The position numbers were made by a program, and so were the translations under genes. Below the pieces are notes generated by a model, which saw only the letters and a list, made by a program, of their open reading frames with translations, was not told where the DNA came from and ran no database searches. This document shows positions 1-8,497 of a stretch of 13,949 nucleotides of DNA, in pieces (positions within the stretch are counted from its first letter, which is position 1; the number at the start of each line of letters is the position of its first letter). Source of the DNA: Flavobacteriaceae bacterium (lineage in GTDB: Bacteria; Bacteroidota; Bacteroidia; Flavobacteriales; Flavobacteriaceae); the NCBI GenBank assembly GCA_029238555.1, contig JAQWFV010000028.1:1-13949 (forward strand). The letters run 5' to 3'.

Positions 1-22
1 ATCGGCACAATAAATTTGGACA

Positions 23-30
23 CAAAAATA
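23..30 (-). promoter_or_regulatory. Possible -7 promoter element for a gene left of the window
   Basis: Read on the minus strand the bases are TATTTTTG, which matches the Bacteroidota -7 consensus TAnnTTTG. The nearest TTG that could serve as the -33 element is about 25 bases upstream, which is longer than usual. In Flavobacteriia I recall that the gene beyond the SPOR-domain gene often starts the alternative complex III operon, divergently; that gene is outside the window, so this is only a hint. Confidence 0.25.
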
Positions 31-130
31 CGACATAGAACTTATTTTATTAAGCCAATTCTAGGTAGATTTTACTAATTTATAAACATTCTAAATAATT
101 ATTTTTTTTTAGCTTTGATTTGTAATAAGT

Positions 131-138
131 TACCTTTG
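131..138 (+). promoter_or_regulatory. Possible -7 promoter element of the SPOR-domain gene
   Basis: TACCTTTG fits the Bacteroidota -7 consensus TAnnTTTG and lies 24 bases before the ATG at 163, which leaves a short leader. No TTG is found at the usual distance of about 19 bases; a TTTG at 114-117 is only 13 bases away. The -33 box is therefore weak or absent. Confidence 0.35.
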
Positions 139-162
139 AAAAACACTTTTTCGTGAAACAAA

Positions 163-564
163 ATGAAACACAAACCCTTTTATATCTTTCCGTTCCTAGC
201 GCTTTTTACTGGATTTTCTGCAGCACAAGAAACACCCCTTACAGCAGAAAAAGACAGCATTGTTTTAACTGATTCTGAAAAACATGCAGCGCTTTTAGAG
301 GCATTTATTAGCTACCAAAAAGGAAGGGGAGATTATCGTATTCAGATCTACTCAGGTCCACTAGACCAAACAGAAGAACTGTTAGAAAATCTGGATGAAA
401 GTTTTTCAGAATGGCCCAGGAGTATTGACTTTGAATCTCCTAGTTTCAGGCTGAGAATCGGGACTTTTAAAACGAGACTCGAAGCGGAGAGAAACCTTAT
501 TGCAGTGCGTAAAAAGTACCCTGCCGCCGTGCTTTTAAAACCACAGATATTAAAAAACAACTAG
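163..564 (+). CDS. Secreted SPOR-domain protein
   Basis: A 133-residue protein that probably acts in the periplasm. Residues 1-21 form a signal peptide with a hydrophobic core (IFPFLALFTGF) and a likely type I cleavage site after SAA. Residues about 57-126 resemble a SPOR domain: YRIQIYSG begins the first strand and FRLRIGTFKTRLEAERNL is the typical second half. SPOR domains bind peptidoglycan glycan strands stripped of stem peptides, often at the division site. No membrane anchor follows, so it is a small soluble SPOR protein. It converges on infB with a shared terminator between them, an arrangement I recall from flavobacterial genomes. The precise role is not known from sequence. The ATG start is supported by the signal peptide and the -7 element 24 bases upstream. 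Confidence 0.85.
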   Translation: MKHKPFYIFPFLALFTGFSAAQETPLTAEKDSIVLTDSEKHAALLEAFISYQKGRGDYRIQIYSGPLDQTEELLENLDESFSEWPRSIDFESPSFRLRIGTFKTRLEAERNLIAVRKKYPAAVLLKPQILKNN

Positions 565-587
565 CGCTAAATAGTTGAGTTAAGACC

Positions 588-619
588 AAAAAAAAAGAGC
601 CTTTAAAGGCTCTTTTTTT
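588..619. terminator. Bidirectional rho-independent terminator
   Basis: A perfect 16-base palindrome, GAGCCTTTAAAGGCTC (597-612), is flanked by an A tract on the left and a T tract on the right. It can therefore end transcription of the SPOR gene (+) and of the rimP-nusA-infB operon (-). Confidence 0.93.
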
Positions 620-641
620 GTGCATCGGCCGTGAGGCCAGA

Positions 642-3500
642 TTATTTTAATTTCTTTTTAACCGCTACTTCCTGGAAGGCTTCTACAACATCTAATTCTC
701 TAATGTCGTTGTAATTCTTCACCTGAAGCCCACAGTCATATCCTTTGGCTACTTCTTTGGCGTCGTCTTTGAAACGTTTTAAAGAAGACAGTGTTCCGGT
801 ATAGATAACGACACCATCTCTAATTAAACGAATGTTTGAATTTCTAAAGATTTTACCTGTCAGCACCATACAACCCGCAATAGTTCCCACCTTAGAAATT
901 TTAAAGGTCTCTCTAATTTCAGCCGTACCTGTAATCTCTTCTTTCATCTCTGGAGACAACATACCTTCCATGGCATCTTTGAGCTCATTAATAGCGTCGT
1001 AGATAATAGAGTACATTCTAATGTCAATTTCTTCCTTATCTGCTATAGACCTAGCATTCCCCATTGGGCGAACGTTAAATCCAATAATAATCGCATCTGA
1101 GGCAGAGGCCAATAAGACGTCGGACTCTGTGATAGGCCCTACCCCTTTATGGATTATATTTACTTGTATCTCGTCTGTAGAAAGTTTTTGGAACGAATCT
1201 GTCAATGCCTCTACTGAACCATCCACATCTCCTTTTAAGATCACGTTTAGCTCCTTGAAATCTCCCAGTGCAATACGCCTTCCTATCTCATCTAAGGTAA
1301 TGTGACGCTGCGTTCTAACAGATTGCTCTCTCATTAATTGAGAACGCTTTGTCGCAATTTGCTTGGCTTCGCGTTCGTCTTCGAATACATTGAATTTATC
1401 TCCTGCTTGTGGCGCACCATCTAATCCCAATACAGATATGGGTGTAGAAGGTCCAGCCTCCATAATATTTTGTCCGCGCTCATCTTGCATGGCTTTTACT
1501 TTTCCACTGCAAGTTCCCGCTAGCAAATAATCTCCAATTCTAAGGGTACCCGCCTGAACCAAAACAGTAGACACATAACCCCTTCCTTTGTCTAGGAAAG
1601 CTTCTACCACTGTACCTACAGCGCGTTTTTCAGGGTTGGCTTTTAATTCTAAAAGCTCTGCTTCTAGCAAGACTTTTTCTAAAAGCTCTTTAATACCCAA
1701 TCCTGTTTTAGCAGAAATATCATGAGATTGTATTTTACCTCCCCAGTCTTCTACCAATAAATTCATCTGAGCCAATCCTTCTTTAATCTTATCTGGATTG
1801 GCAGCAGGTCTATCTATTTTATTAATCGCAAATACAATAGGTACACCAGCAGCTTGCGCATGGCTAATGGCCTCTTTTGTTTGCGGCATAATGTCGTCGT
1901 CCGCAGCTACTACAATAATGGCAATATCAGTTACCTGAGCACCACGAGCACGCATAGCCGTAAAGGCCTCGTGACCTGGCGTGTCTAAGAAAGCGATTTT
2001 CTGACCACTATCTAAAGTTACCCCGTAGGCACCAATATGCTGTGTAATTCCCCCACTCTCGCCGGCAATCACATTTTCTTTTCTAATATAATCTAAGAGC
2101 GACGTTTTACCGTGATCTACATGACCCATTACCGTTACTATTGGTGCTCTAGACACCAAATCTTCTGCAGTATCTTCTACCTCAACAATAGCCTCTTCAA
2201 TATCTGCAGTGACAAACTCTACTTGGTAACCGAATTCTTCTGCTACTATAGAAAGTGTTTCTGCGTCTAAACGTTGGTTCATGGTAACCATGATCCCAAG
2301 AGACATACAGGCAGAGATAATCTGAGTGGTAGAAACATCCATCATGGTAGCTACTTCATTTGCCGTAACAAATTCAGTTACCTTGAGGATTTTGCTTTCT
2401 AATTCTTGCTGTTCTAGGTCTTTTTCTGTTTGCTCCCTGTGAGATTCACGTTTGTCTCTACGGTACTTAGCCCCTTTTCCTTTTTTGGATTTCCCCTGTA
2501 ATTTCTCCAGGGTTTCTCGTACTTGTTTTTGTACTTCCTCCTCTGTGGGCTCTACTTTTGGCGCAGCATTAAATCGTTGGCCCGCAGCAGCTTTACCTCT
2601 TGGTCCTGTCCCTCTCTGTCTTGGTGCGGCTGAAGCAGCAGCGCCAGGACCTCCAGAAGGAGATACTATTCTTTTTCGTCTTTTCTTATTGTCGTCATTG
2701 CTAGAAGAAGCAACAGGTTTTTTCTTGGGCTTATTGAACTGAGACAAATCTATTTTGTCTCCCATAATTTTAGGCCCACTTAATTTCTTGTACTGTGTAG
2801 CAATAGATCCCGTAGGCTGCTCTGCTTCTGCCAATGGCTTAGCAGCTGGCGTTTCCTCTTTAGCCTCTTCAGACTTCTCTGACGCCTCTTTTTTAACCGC
2901 CTCAGGTGTAGCCGCTACAGTCGCCTCTTTTTCAGAGGTCTCTTTTAGTGGTGCTTCTTTTACTGGCGCTTTTTCAGTTGCTTTGGCTGCTGGCGCAGCC
3001 GATACTATTTTAAGTCCAGCTGCTTTTGGCGCAGCTGCCTTAATAACTTCTTGTTTTGGCGCTGCCTTGGGCGCCGCTTCTTTAGGAGCAGCAGGAGCCT
3101 CATTTACAGCCTCTGGAGCAGGTGTTTCCTTGGCAGTTGGAGCGTCTAAATCAATTTTACCTACCGTAGTTGGCCCACTAATAGATCCTTTCGCTTTAAC
3201 CACCTCGGCAGCTCTTGCTTCCTTAGCCAAGCGCTTTTCTTCTTGCTCTTTTTCAAGTTCAATTCTAATAGCCTCCTTTTCTTTTCTCTTTTCTTCACCC
3301 ACTTCCTTGGAAGCAACTTTCTTGCTCATATCCGTTTGGAACTGGTCTAAAAGAACCTGATGCACTTCTTCCGATATTTTAGTAGTAGGCCTTGCCTCAA
3401 TAGCATGCCCATTAGCCGCTAGGTAGTCTACCGCTCTATCCAGTGAAATGTTTAATTCTCTTAGGACTTTATTAAGCCTAATGGTTGCATTCTCTGCCAT
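642..3500 (-). CDS. infB: Translation initiation factor IF-2
   Basis: A 952-residue cytosolic GTPase that places initiator tRNA on the 30S subunit and promotes subunit joining. Residues about 4-50 form a first IF2_N domain. Residues 60-370 are a long Ala/Lys/Glu/Pro-rich disordered linker containing two copies of an SGP...G-KIDL motif (near 108-118 and 241-252). A second IF2_N-like domain covers about 371-430. The GTPase has G1 GHVDHGKTS (459-467), G2 GGITQHIG (483-490), G3 DTPGH (506-510), G4 NKID (560-563) and G5 SAKTG (596-600). The beta-barrel and C-terminal tRNA-binding domains follow up to residue 952. The length is normal for Bacteroidota. It is the last gene of the rimP-nusA-infB operon, 97 bases after nusA, and ends at a strong terminator. 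The long plus-strand reading frames opposite the linker are by-products of its biased composition. Confidence 0.98.
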   Translation of the reverse strand: MAENATIRLNKVLRELNISLDRAVDYLAANGHAIEARPTTKISEEVHQVLLDQFQTDMSKKVASKEVGEEKRKEKEAIRIELEKEQEEKRLAKEARAAEVVKAKGSISGPTTVGKIDLDAPTAKETPAPEAVNEAPAAPKEAAPKAAPKQEVIKAAAPKAAGLKIVSAAPAAKATEKAPVKEAPLKETSEKEATVAATPEAVKKEASEKSEEAKEETPAAKPLAEAEQPTGSIATQYKKLSGPKIMGDKIDLSQFNKPKKKPVASSSNDDNKKRRKRIVSPSGGPGAAASAAPRQRGTGPRGKAAAGQRFNAAPKVEPTEEEVQKQVRETLEKLQGKSKKGKGAKYRRDKRESHREQTEKDLEQQELESKILKVTEFVTANEVATMMDVSTTQIISACMSLGIMVTMNQRLDAETLSIVAEEFGYQVEFVTADIEEAIVEVEDTAEDLVSRAPIVTVMGHVDHGKTSLLDYIRKENVIAGESGGITQHIGAYGVTLDSGQKIAFLDTPGHEAFTAMRARGAQVTDIAIIVVAADDDIMPQTKEAISHAQAAGVPIVFAINKIDRPAANPDKIKEGLAQMNLLVEDWGGKIQSHDISAKTGLGIKELLEKVLLEAELLELKANPEKRAVGTVVEAFLDKGRGYVSTVLVQAGTLRIGDYLLAGTCSGKVKAMQDERGQNIMEAGPSTPISVLGLDGAPQAGDKFNVFEDEREAKQIATKRSQLMREQSVRTQRHITLDEIGRRIALGDFKELNVILKGDVDGSVEALTDSFQKLSTDEIQVNIIHKGVGPITESDVLLASASDAIIIGFNVRPMGNARSIADKEEIDIRMYSIIYDAINELKDAMEGMLSPEMKEEITGTAEIRETFKISKVGTIAGCMVLTGKIFRNSNIRLIRDGVVIYTGTLSSLKRFKDDAKEVAKGYDCGLQVKNYNDIRELDVVEAFQEVAVKKKLK

Positions 3501-3557
3501 AAAAAAAATTTGTGCTTACTAGTATTTTTCTGCTAATATAAATAATGAAATAGGTTC

Positions 3558-3572
3558 AAGGATGAAATCCTT
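3558..3572 (-). other. Small hairpin in the nusA-infB gap
   Basis: AAGGAT-gaa-ATCCTT forms a 6-bp stem with a 3-base loop in the 97-base gap between nusA and infB. It has no U tract, so it is not a terminator; it might stabilise or process the polycistronic message. I see no TAnnTTTG promoter element in the gap, so infB is probably read from the rimP promoter. Confidence 0.3.
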
Positions 3573-3597
3573 TAATTATTTGTGTATTACCTACTGC

Positions 3598-4830
3598 TTA
3601 ACTTTCTAATTCTTCTTTTAGAATTCTAACAACATCTAAAATAGTCTCCTCTTCTAAATCTGTTCTCTTTGCTAAATCTTCTACATCTTGTTCCAACACC
3701 GCTCTCGCCGTATCCAAACCGATCTTAGACAATTCTGCAATAATCCATGCCTCTATTTCATCAGAGAATTCTGTCAATTCAACATCTTCCTCTACCCCTT
3801 CTCTAAATACATCTATTTCATATCCAGTCAATTGACCAGCCAATCTAATATTGTGACCGCCACGACCAATAGCCTTAGAAACTTCCTCTGGCTTGAGGTA
3901 AACTTGAGCAGTCATTTTTTCGTCGTCTAACTTTACAGAAGAAACCCTTGCTGGACTCAAAGCCCTAGTCACCAATAAAGTAGGGTTATTTGTCCAGTTA
4001 ATTACATCTATATTCTCGTTGCCCAATTCTTTGACAATTCCATGAATTCTCGATCCCTTCATTCCCACACAGGCGCCCACTGGATCTATACGGTCGTCAT
4101 AGGAATCTACCGCAACTTTAGCTTTTTCTCCTGGAATTCGAACCGCCTTTTTAATGGTAATTAAACCGTCAAAAACCTCTGGAATTTCCTGGAAGAACAA
4201 TTGCTCTAAGAATAGTGGCGAAGTCCTGCTCATAATAATAGCAGGCTTGTTTCCTTTTAATTCTACACTTTCAATAATCCCCCTAACATTGTCTCCTTTT
4301 CTAAAGAAATCTGCGGGTATTTGCTTGTCTTTCGGAAGGATAATTTCGTTTCCTTCGTCGTCCAATAAAATTATCGCCTGATGTCTAATATGGTGCACCT
4401 CAGCAGTGTATATCTCCCCTTCTAGGTCCTTAAATTGTTTGTAAATCGTGGTGTTGTCATGCTCGTGAATCTTGGCAATTAAATTTTGACGCAACGCCAA
4501 AATAGCCCTTCTTCCCAAGTCAATTAACTTCACCTCTTCTGAAACATCTTCTCCTACTTCAAAATCTGGCTCAATCTTTCTAGCTTCAGTAATAGATATC
4601 TCCTCATTTGGATCCATCACATCTATATCTTCTACTACCACTCTGTTTCTCCAAATCTCTAAATCCCCTTTGTCTGGGTTAATGATAATATCAAAATTGT
4701 CATCTGATCCAAATTTCTTTTTCAAAGCACTTCTAAAAACCTCTTCTAAAATGGCCATTAGGGTTACTCTGTCAATAAACTTGTCATCTTTAAATTCTGA
4801 GAAAGATTCAATAAGCGCAATATTTTCCAT
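3598..4830 (-). CDS. nusA: Transcription termination/antitermination factor NusA
   Basis: A 410-residue RNA polymerase-associated factor acting in pausing, termination and rRNA antitermination. The N-terminal polymerase-binding domain covers about 1-125, an S1 domain about 135-203 (GEIYTAEVHHIRHQAIIL to MSRTSP), KH1 about 230-295 with DPVGACVGMKGSRI at 249-262, and KH2 about 300-345 with the GxxG loop IGRGGHNIRLA at 321-331. Residues about 368-408 form a single helical, helix-hairpin-helix-like tail. The two acidic repeats that extend E. coli NusA are not present, which is usual for this phylum. It lies 11 bases after rimP and is surely co-transcribed with it; infB follows in the same direction. 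Confidence 0.97.
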   Translation of the reverse strand: MENIALIESFSEFKDDKFIDRVTLMAILEEVFRSALKKKFGSDDNFDIIINPDKGDLEIWRNRVVVEDIDVMDPNEEISITEARKIEPDFEVGEDVSEEVKLIDLGRRAILALRQNLIAKIHEHDNTTIYKQFKDLEGEIYTAEVHHIRHQAIILLDDEGNEIILPKDKQIPADFFRKGDNVRGIIESVELKGNKPAIIMSRTSPLFLEQLFFQEIPEVFDGLITIKKAVRIPGEKAKVAVDSYDDRIDPVGACVGMKGSRIHGIVKELGNENIDVINWTNNPTLLVTRALSPARVSSVKLDDEKMTAQVYLKPEEVSKAIGRGGHNIRLAGQLTGYEIDVFREGVEEDVELTEFSDEIEAWIIAELSKIGLDTARAVLEQDVEDLAKRTDLEEETILDVVRILKEELES

Positions 4831-4841
4831 CTTGCTATCTA

Positions 4842-5303
4842 TTAAAATTTAAGGTTCACTTTTGCTTCTTTAATATCTGTAAAAGCAATCTCTTGCTCTT
4901 TAGTCACGGTTACTTTACCCTTCCCTATTGGTTTGGGCTCTCTGGCTTTCCACTGTAATTTAATTCCGTGATCTAGGATTTCTATGAGATTCCCTTCTAC
5001 CGTTTCATTTTCAGTGCGAACCGTCAGAGAACGGTTCAGGTTTTTTTTGTATTGCCTAGGCATTACCAATGGAGCTGTGGCTCCTGCAGAGGCTACGTCC
5101 AATCCAAAATCTATGCTTTCTCTGTCCAAGTTGTGCTCTATTGCACGACTCACATTCATGCAATCTTGAAGTGTCACACCAGCATCTCCATCTAATACCA
5201 CGGAGATTTTTTTGTCTGTTGTAATCTTAAAATCTATTAAAAACAGGGATGGATTTTCTTCCAAAGCTGTGTCTAATAAGGTCCTTACTTCTTTTTCGAA
5301 CAT
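4842..5303 (-). CDS. rimP: Ribosome maturation factor RimP
   Basis: A 153-residue protein needed for maturation of the 30S subunit. The N-terminal alpha/beta domain carries the conserved core (VVLDGDAGVTLQDCMNVSRA, near residues 35-54), and ID-FGLDVASAGATAPL (64-79) matches the family's YxLEVSSPG-xxRPL segment. The C-terminal SH3-like barrel covers about 85-153 (EGNLIEILDHGIKLQWK). It is the first gene of the rimP-nusA-infB operon, with nusA 11 bases downstream. A good Bacteroidota promoter and a strong hairpin lie directly upstream. Its upstream neighbour is now the probable mobile element, but the promoter lies on the rimP side of the junction. Confidence 0.95.
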   Translation of the reverse strand: MFEKEVRTLLDTALEENPSLFLIDFKITTDKKISVVLDGDAGVTLQDCMNVSRAIEHNLDRESIDFGLDVASAGATAPLVMPRQYKKNLNRSLTVRTENETVEGNLIEILDHGIKLQWKAREPKPIGKGKVTVTKEQEIAFTDIKEAKVNLKF

Positions 5304-5320
5304 AGATTTATGGGTAATAA

Positions 5321-5345
5321 AAGAGGGGACTTTTGGTCCCCTCTT
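5321..5345 (-). promoter_or_regulatory. Leader hairpin (possible attenuator) before rimP
   Basis: Read on the minus strand, AAGAGGGGAC-CAAAA-GTCCCCTCTT forms a perfect 10-bp stem with a 5-base loop, followed by TTTATTA. It lies between the promoter and the rimP start codon, 17 bases from the ATG. The shape is that of an intrinsic terminator inside the 5' leader, so it could attenuate the operon or hinder translation initiation. I recall that a structured 'rimP' leader motif has been described in bacteria, but I cannot confirm that this is a member. Confidence 0.6.
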
Positions 5346-5368
5346 ATTCCTTTATCATTTAATCGCCA

Positions 5369-5398
5369 CAAATATACAATATTTTAGGTATTATACAA
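5369..5398 (-). promoter_or_regulatory. Promoter of the rimP-nusA-infB operon
   Basis: On the minus strand there is TTG (5398-5396), then 19 bases, then TATATTTG (5376-5369). This matches the Bacteroidota housekeeping sigma consensus TTG-N19-TAnnTTTG. Transcription would start near 5363-5366, giving a leader of about 60 bases that contains the 5321-5345 hairpin. Confidence 0.75.
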
Positions 5399-5400
5399 TA

Positions 5401-5430
5401 AAAAACCCAAAGCGAAAACTTTGGGTTTTT
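5401..5430. terminator. Bidirectional rho-independent terminator upstream of rimP
   Basis: AAAAACCCAAAG-cgaaaa-CTTTGGGTTTTT is a perfect 12-bp stem with U tracts in both directions. It abuts the -33 box of the rimP promoter. It probably ended the gene that lay upstream of rimP before the mobile element arrived, and it now shields rimP from transcription out of the element. Confidence 0.88.
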
Positions 5431-5432
5431 AT

Positions 5433-5455
5433 GTTGGTCTACAAGAACCAGAACC
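5433..5455 (-). other. tRNA 3'-end-like sequence, possible attachment site
   Basis: Read on the minus strand this 23-base stretch ends in GTAGACCAAC and contains GGTTC, like the T-arm and acceptor 3' strand of a tRNA. From memory it resembles the 3' end of a flavobacterial tRNA-Gln at most positions. The T stem would be built mainly of wobble pairs, and no matching 5' acceptor half (TTGGTCT) lies within 90 bases upstream. It sits directly before a terminator, as a tRNA end would. It may be the 3' tRNA fragment left by integration at a tRNA gene; chance similarity is also possible. Confidence 0.3.
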
Positions 5456-5553
5456 CCACAATTTTGAGTAACTCTAAAATCCTAGTAAAACATAAAAAAG
5501 TTAAATAAATACAACTATATTCAGGGTTTTTATAAAAAACAAAGTGGAATTAG

Positions 5554-5605
5554 ATTGAATGTAATTGAATGTAATTGAACAAAATGAAGGCAAATTGAAG
5601 GCAAA
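5554..5605 (+). repeat. Two short tandem repeats next to the integrase start
   Basis: ATTGAATGTA occurs twice in tandem (5554-5563, 5564-5573) with a partial third copy (ATTGAAC, 5574-5580). TGAAGGCAAA then occurs twice with an 11-base period (5585-5594, 5596-5605). The cluster lies directly before the integrase start. Such clusters are typical arm-binding sites of tyrosine recombinases at an att end, or sites for self-regulation of int; the function here is inferred only. Confidence 0.55.
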
Positions 5606-5620
5606 AACATATATTTGGGT

Positions 5621-6850
5621 ATGGGAAAAATAACCTTCAAACTCAGGTCAAGTCTAGATAAAGATGTTAGCATATACATTTTATTGCGAGCTCCTGGCTC
5701 AAAACAAATAGAAATGAAGACAAATTTACGAATTAACCCTGAGGATTGGGACGATGTCGTTATGAGGCCTAAAAATAACGTTAATCTTAAGGAGAAAATT
5801 AATAAGCTAGATATATTTTTATCCAAGCAGATCAAAGAAGCATCTCTAGAGGGCACTACAGTTGACTCAGCCTGGGTAAGAAGAAAACTAGACTCCCATG
5901 CTGGTAAGGTAGATTCAGAGGATCCTATATTTGTGTTAGGTTTCTACAGAACATTCCTTAGTAGAGCTGTAAGCAACCTTGCCAAGGATGCCGGCATAAA
6001 GGAAGGGACCATAAAAAGTTATAGGTCATTATACACTATATTAGAGGCATATGAAAAGGCAGTAGAGTCAAGGATCAGGTTTGACAAGATGGACAAAAAC
6101 TGGTTCGAGGACTTTAACGACTGGCTACTAAACGAGAAGAAATATAAGCCTTCAAATGTAGCTAAGCAGATCTCTAGGCTAAAAACGATATGTAGGGAGG
6201 CTCTCTCTAAAGGAGTACTTGTGAATCCAATGTTCTCGTACTTTAAGCTTAAGAAAAGTAACCAGAAGAAGTTCATTATTATCATCAACGACTCAGAGTT
6301 TGAAATGATAAAAGCGTACGAACCATCAGAACCTTACCTAGTTAATGCGAGGAGATGGCTACTGATAGGTTTATGCATAGGACAACGCGTTAGTGACCTA
6401 CTAAATATAACAAACTCTAACGTAAGGCACTTTGATGACTACTGCTTAATAGATGTTATCCAGAAAAAAACTGGGACACCGGTCACTATACCCATTAAAG
6501 ATCCCTACGTATTAGATATTGTAAGGAACTGGGGAATTCATAGAATCAGTGACCAGAGATTCAACCAGTACATTAAAATAGTATGCGAAAGATCTGGTAT
6601 AGATTCTAAAACCACAGGGTACATAAGAAATAAAAGTCACAGAGATGAGTTAGTAACTGGACCTAAGTGGATGTTCCTCTCCTCTCACTCCTTAAGGAGA
6701 AGCTTTGCCACTAACTTCTTTCATAAAAACGTAAGCACACCAACCTTAATGGCTATTACCGGCCATAAGACCGAAAGTGTTTTCTACGCATACATAAACC
6801 AAGACACAAACAGAGATAAGCAAGCTGAGGAGTTTCTTAAGCATTTGTAA
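5621..6850 (+). CDS. Tyrosine recombinase/integrase
   Basis: Catalyses site-specific integration and excision of the element. From the ATG at 5621 it has 409 residues; an in-frame TTG at 5615 would add two. Residues about 3-85 resemble the Bacteroidota arm-DNA-binding domain (ITFKLRSSLDKDVSIYILLR, then NLRINPEDWD). About 103-205 is the SAM-like core-binding domain. About 218-405 is the catalytic domain, with Arg256 (GQRVSDLL), Lys282/283 (IQKKTGTPV), His356 and Arg359 (SSHSLRRSFAT), His382 (TGHKTES) and the nucleophile Tyr391 (FYAYIN). All expected catalytic residues are present, so it should be active. A TATATTTG box at 5610-5617 lies only three bases before the ATG, which would imply a leaderless message. 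It converges with the lipoprotein gene, the two stop codons being 15 bases apart with no terminator hairpin between them. Confidence 0.95.
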   Translation: MGKITFKLRSSLDKDVSIYILLRAPGSKQIEMKTNLRINPEDWDDVVMRPKNNVNLKEKINKLDIFLSKQIKEASLEGTTVDSAWVRRKLDSHAGKVDSEDPIFVLGFYRTFLSRAVSNLAKDAGIKEGTIKSYRSLYTILEAYEKAVESRIRFDKMDKNWFEDFNDWLLNEKKYKPSNVAKQISRLKTICREALSKGVLVNPMFSYFKLKKSNQKKFIIIINDSEFEMIKAYEPSEPYLVNARRWLLIGLCIGQRVSDLLNITNSNVRHFDDYCLIDVIQKKTGTPVTIPIKDPYVLDIVRNWGIHRISDQRFNQYIKIVCERSGIDSKTTGYIRNKSHRDELVTGPKWMFLSSHSLRRSFATNFFHKNVSTPTLMAITGHKTESVFYAYINQDTNRDKQAEEFLKHL

Positions 6851-6865
6851 CACCTGGAGTAAATT

Positions 6866-8497
6866 TTAATTATTCCATAAATAACCATTGTCCTTTGTTC
6901 TCTTAACTTTTGGGCCCATTAAAAAGTGAACATCTTTGTTATTTGTAGTATAAATGTTATTGAAACCAACAAACTTATTATCATTATAAGTAGTATAAAC
7001 CCTAAATGGTTTTAAGTAATCATCTGCAATGACCTCATCAACAGAAACGTGCCAGTTGGGAGCTGGAGAATCAGATACTTTACCATACAACTCACTCCAA
7101 GTAATTCCCCCTGATTTTATACCAATACTTTTTGAGCTAGTCTCAAACCTTAAGGAACCTATATATTCGGTTATGTCATTCTGTAAGTTTTTAATCTTTA
7201 AACTATACCAGTCACCTACGCTATCTGTACTATCCTTTTCTATTACTGTTTCATAACTTCCAACTTCCCATTCGTAATGCTCCCTTAACCCAATAAAATC
7301 TCCCTCATATCCTGCGCTCTCACCCCAGCTGTTGGATGAGGTTGAGTAATTTGTTGTGTCTCTTGTTTTCCATCTAGAAAAAATTAGGCCCTTCTTATAG
7401 CCAACCCCTGCTTTGTAAAGCCTGGTCTGAATACCATAATAAAAACCAATTGTATCATTCAAAATACCTTGATAAAATTGATAGTATACACCATCTCCAT
7501 TCAGACTTCCATCCTCGTTAGTTGGTTCTTCGTGTATAGTAAACTTATGACTGATTTTTTCTAGTGTTGGCTCTGTAAAATCCCAGTATGCATAATGAAT
7601 CCCACCTATTTCATTTTTAATAGGAGTATCCATATTAATTGGTTCTAGTGGCAATTCAGATTGTATTTCTGAAAATGAAGTTAAATTCCCTCCGGCCTTA
7701 AACGCAATTTTATAAAAATATCTTTCTCTTACTCCGACTAAATTATCCTCAAACAGAGGCTGAGTATTTGGTAATGACTTGAATTGGAATAAGGCATCTA
7801 GTGATTTGCATTTATAAATGACAACAGAATCAATTCTGGCATCTGCATTATAATCCCACTCCAACTTTAACATATACTCTTGTTTACTAATTTTAAATCC
7901 TTGAGGTGGTTCTATTTCCGCCATTAAATTAAAAGTAGCTGTAACTGCTTTTGATTCTGAGATGAAAAGTTGTTGGGGGTTAGAGGTTCCGTTAATTGCA
8001 CCCTCCCAGCCTGTAAATTCCCAACCCTCTGCAGGAATGGCAGTTAGCTTAACAGTAGTGCCTGAATCGTATTCAGTAGTTCTTCCAGCGTTTATAATCT
8101 CCTCTATTACCCCACCCTCTCCTTCAAAGTTTACTGAAAGAGGATACTTTCTTTTCTCAAAGTTGGCAGTTAATGTTGCATTTGAATTAACCGTGATTGT
8201 TCTGGTGGCATCTGTAATACCATCAGACCAACTTGTGAAAACATATTCTCCCTGTGGTGTAGCTGTAACGTTTACTGTTTGTCCTGTTTCATATTCACCT
8301 CCTGTAGTAGACACAACTCCCCCTTCTCCTGCAGACAAGGTAATAGTGTATTTAACTTTTGGAGCAGGTGGTGGAGTAACTAGTGTTGAGGTTTCATCTG
8401 AAGAACAGGATAAACCAATAGCAAAGATGCTAAGTAGAAACAACAGCTTTTTTGTGAATATCTGTTTTTTAAATCTTAATAAGTAATATATATCCAT
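6866..8497 (-). CDS. Surface lipoprotein with two bacterial (InlB-B/Flg_new-like) repeats; probable cargo
   Basis: A 543-residue outer-membrane lipoprotein. Residues 1-30 are a lipoprotein signal with lipobox IGLSC (Cys31). The following SSDE is acidic, like the lipoprotein export signals that send proteins to the cell surface in Flavobacteriia. A Pro-rich spacer (41-47) leads to two beta repeats, about 50-114 and 118-190, both of the form GEGGV...G--V-LTA-P--G--F--W-G...T--F, as in InlB-B/divergent bacterial repeats. About 195-285 is fibronectin-III-like. About 290-541 is a larger C-terminal domain with GVYYQFYQG, GFYYGIQT, LIFSRW and EGDFIGLREHYEWEVGSYE; the pattern reminds me of DUF3472, without certainty. 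Enzymatic function is unknown; binding of a glycan or a surface partner is plausible. It sits inside the element but is unrelated to replication, hence cargo. Its start overlaps the end of a type IX C-terminal-domain fragment by 22 bases. Confidence 0.85.
   Translation of the reverse strand: MDIYYLLRFKKQIFTKKLLFLLSIFAIGLSCSSDETSTLVTPPPAPKVKYTITLSAGEGGVVSTTGGEYETGQTVNVTATPQGEYVFTSWSDGITDATRTITVNSNATLTANFEKRKYPLSVNFEGEGGVIEEIINAGRTTEYDSGTTVKLTAIPAEGWEFTGWEGAINGTSNPQQLFISESKAVTATFNLMAEIEPPQGFKISKQEYMLKLEWDYNADARIDSVVIYKCKSLDALFQFKSLPNTQPLFEDNLVGVRERYFYKIAFKAGGNLTSFSEIQSELPLEPINMDTPIKNEIGGIHYAYWDFTEPTLEKISHKFTIHEEPTNEDGSLNGDGVYYQFYQGILNDTIGFYYGIQTRLYKAGVGYKKGLIFSRWKTRDTTNYSTSSNSWGESAGYEGDFIGLREHYEWEVGSYETVIEKDSTDSVGDWYSLKIKNLQNDITEYIGSLRFETSSKSIGIKSGGITWSELYGKVSDSPAPNWHVSVDEVIADDYLKPFRVYTTYNDNKFVGFNNIYTTNNKDVHFLMGPKVKRTKDNGYLWNN

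Noticed and set aside
2755..3360. 201-codon frame on the plus strand opposite infB
   Set aside because: It lies opposite the Ala/Lys/Glu-rich linker of IF-2, and its Ser/Ala/Gly-rich product only mirrors that composition. No start signal or known domain.
5212..5508. 98-codon frame on the plus strand across the rimP start and its promoter
   Set aside because: It runs through the rimP 5' end, leader hairpin, promoter and terminator, so it cannot be a real gene.
5610..5617. TATATTTG as promoter of the integrase gene
   Set aside because: It matches the -7 consensus but has no -33 TTG at a usual distance and lies three bases before the ATG, so it could only give a leaderless message. Not listed as a feature.
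7962..8486. 174-codon frame on the plus strand opposite the lipoprotein gene
   Set aside because: The minus-strand frame has a signal peptide and recognisable repeats; the plus-strand product has none and reflects the repeat region in reverse.
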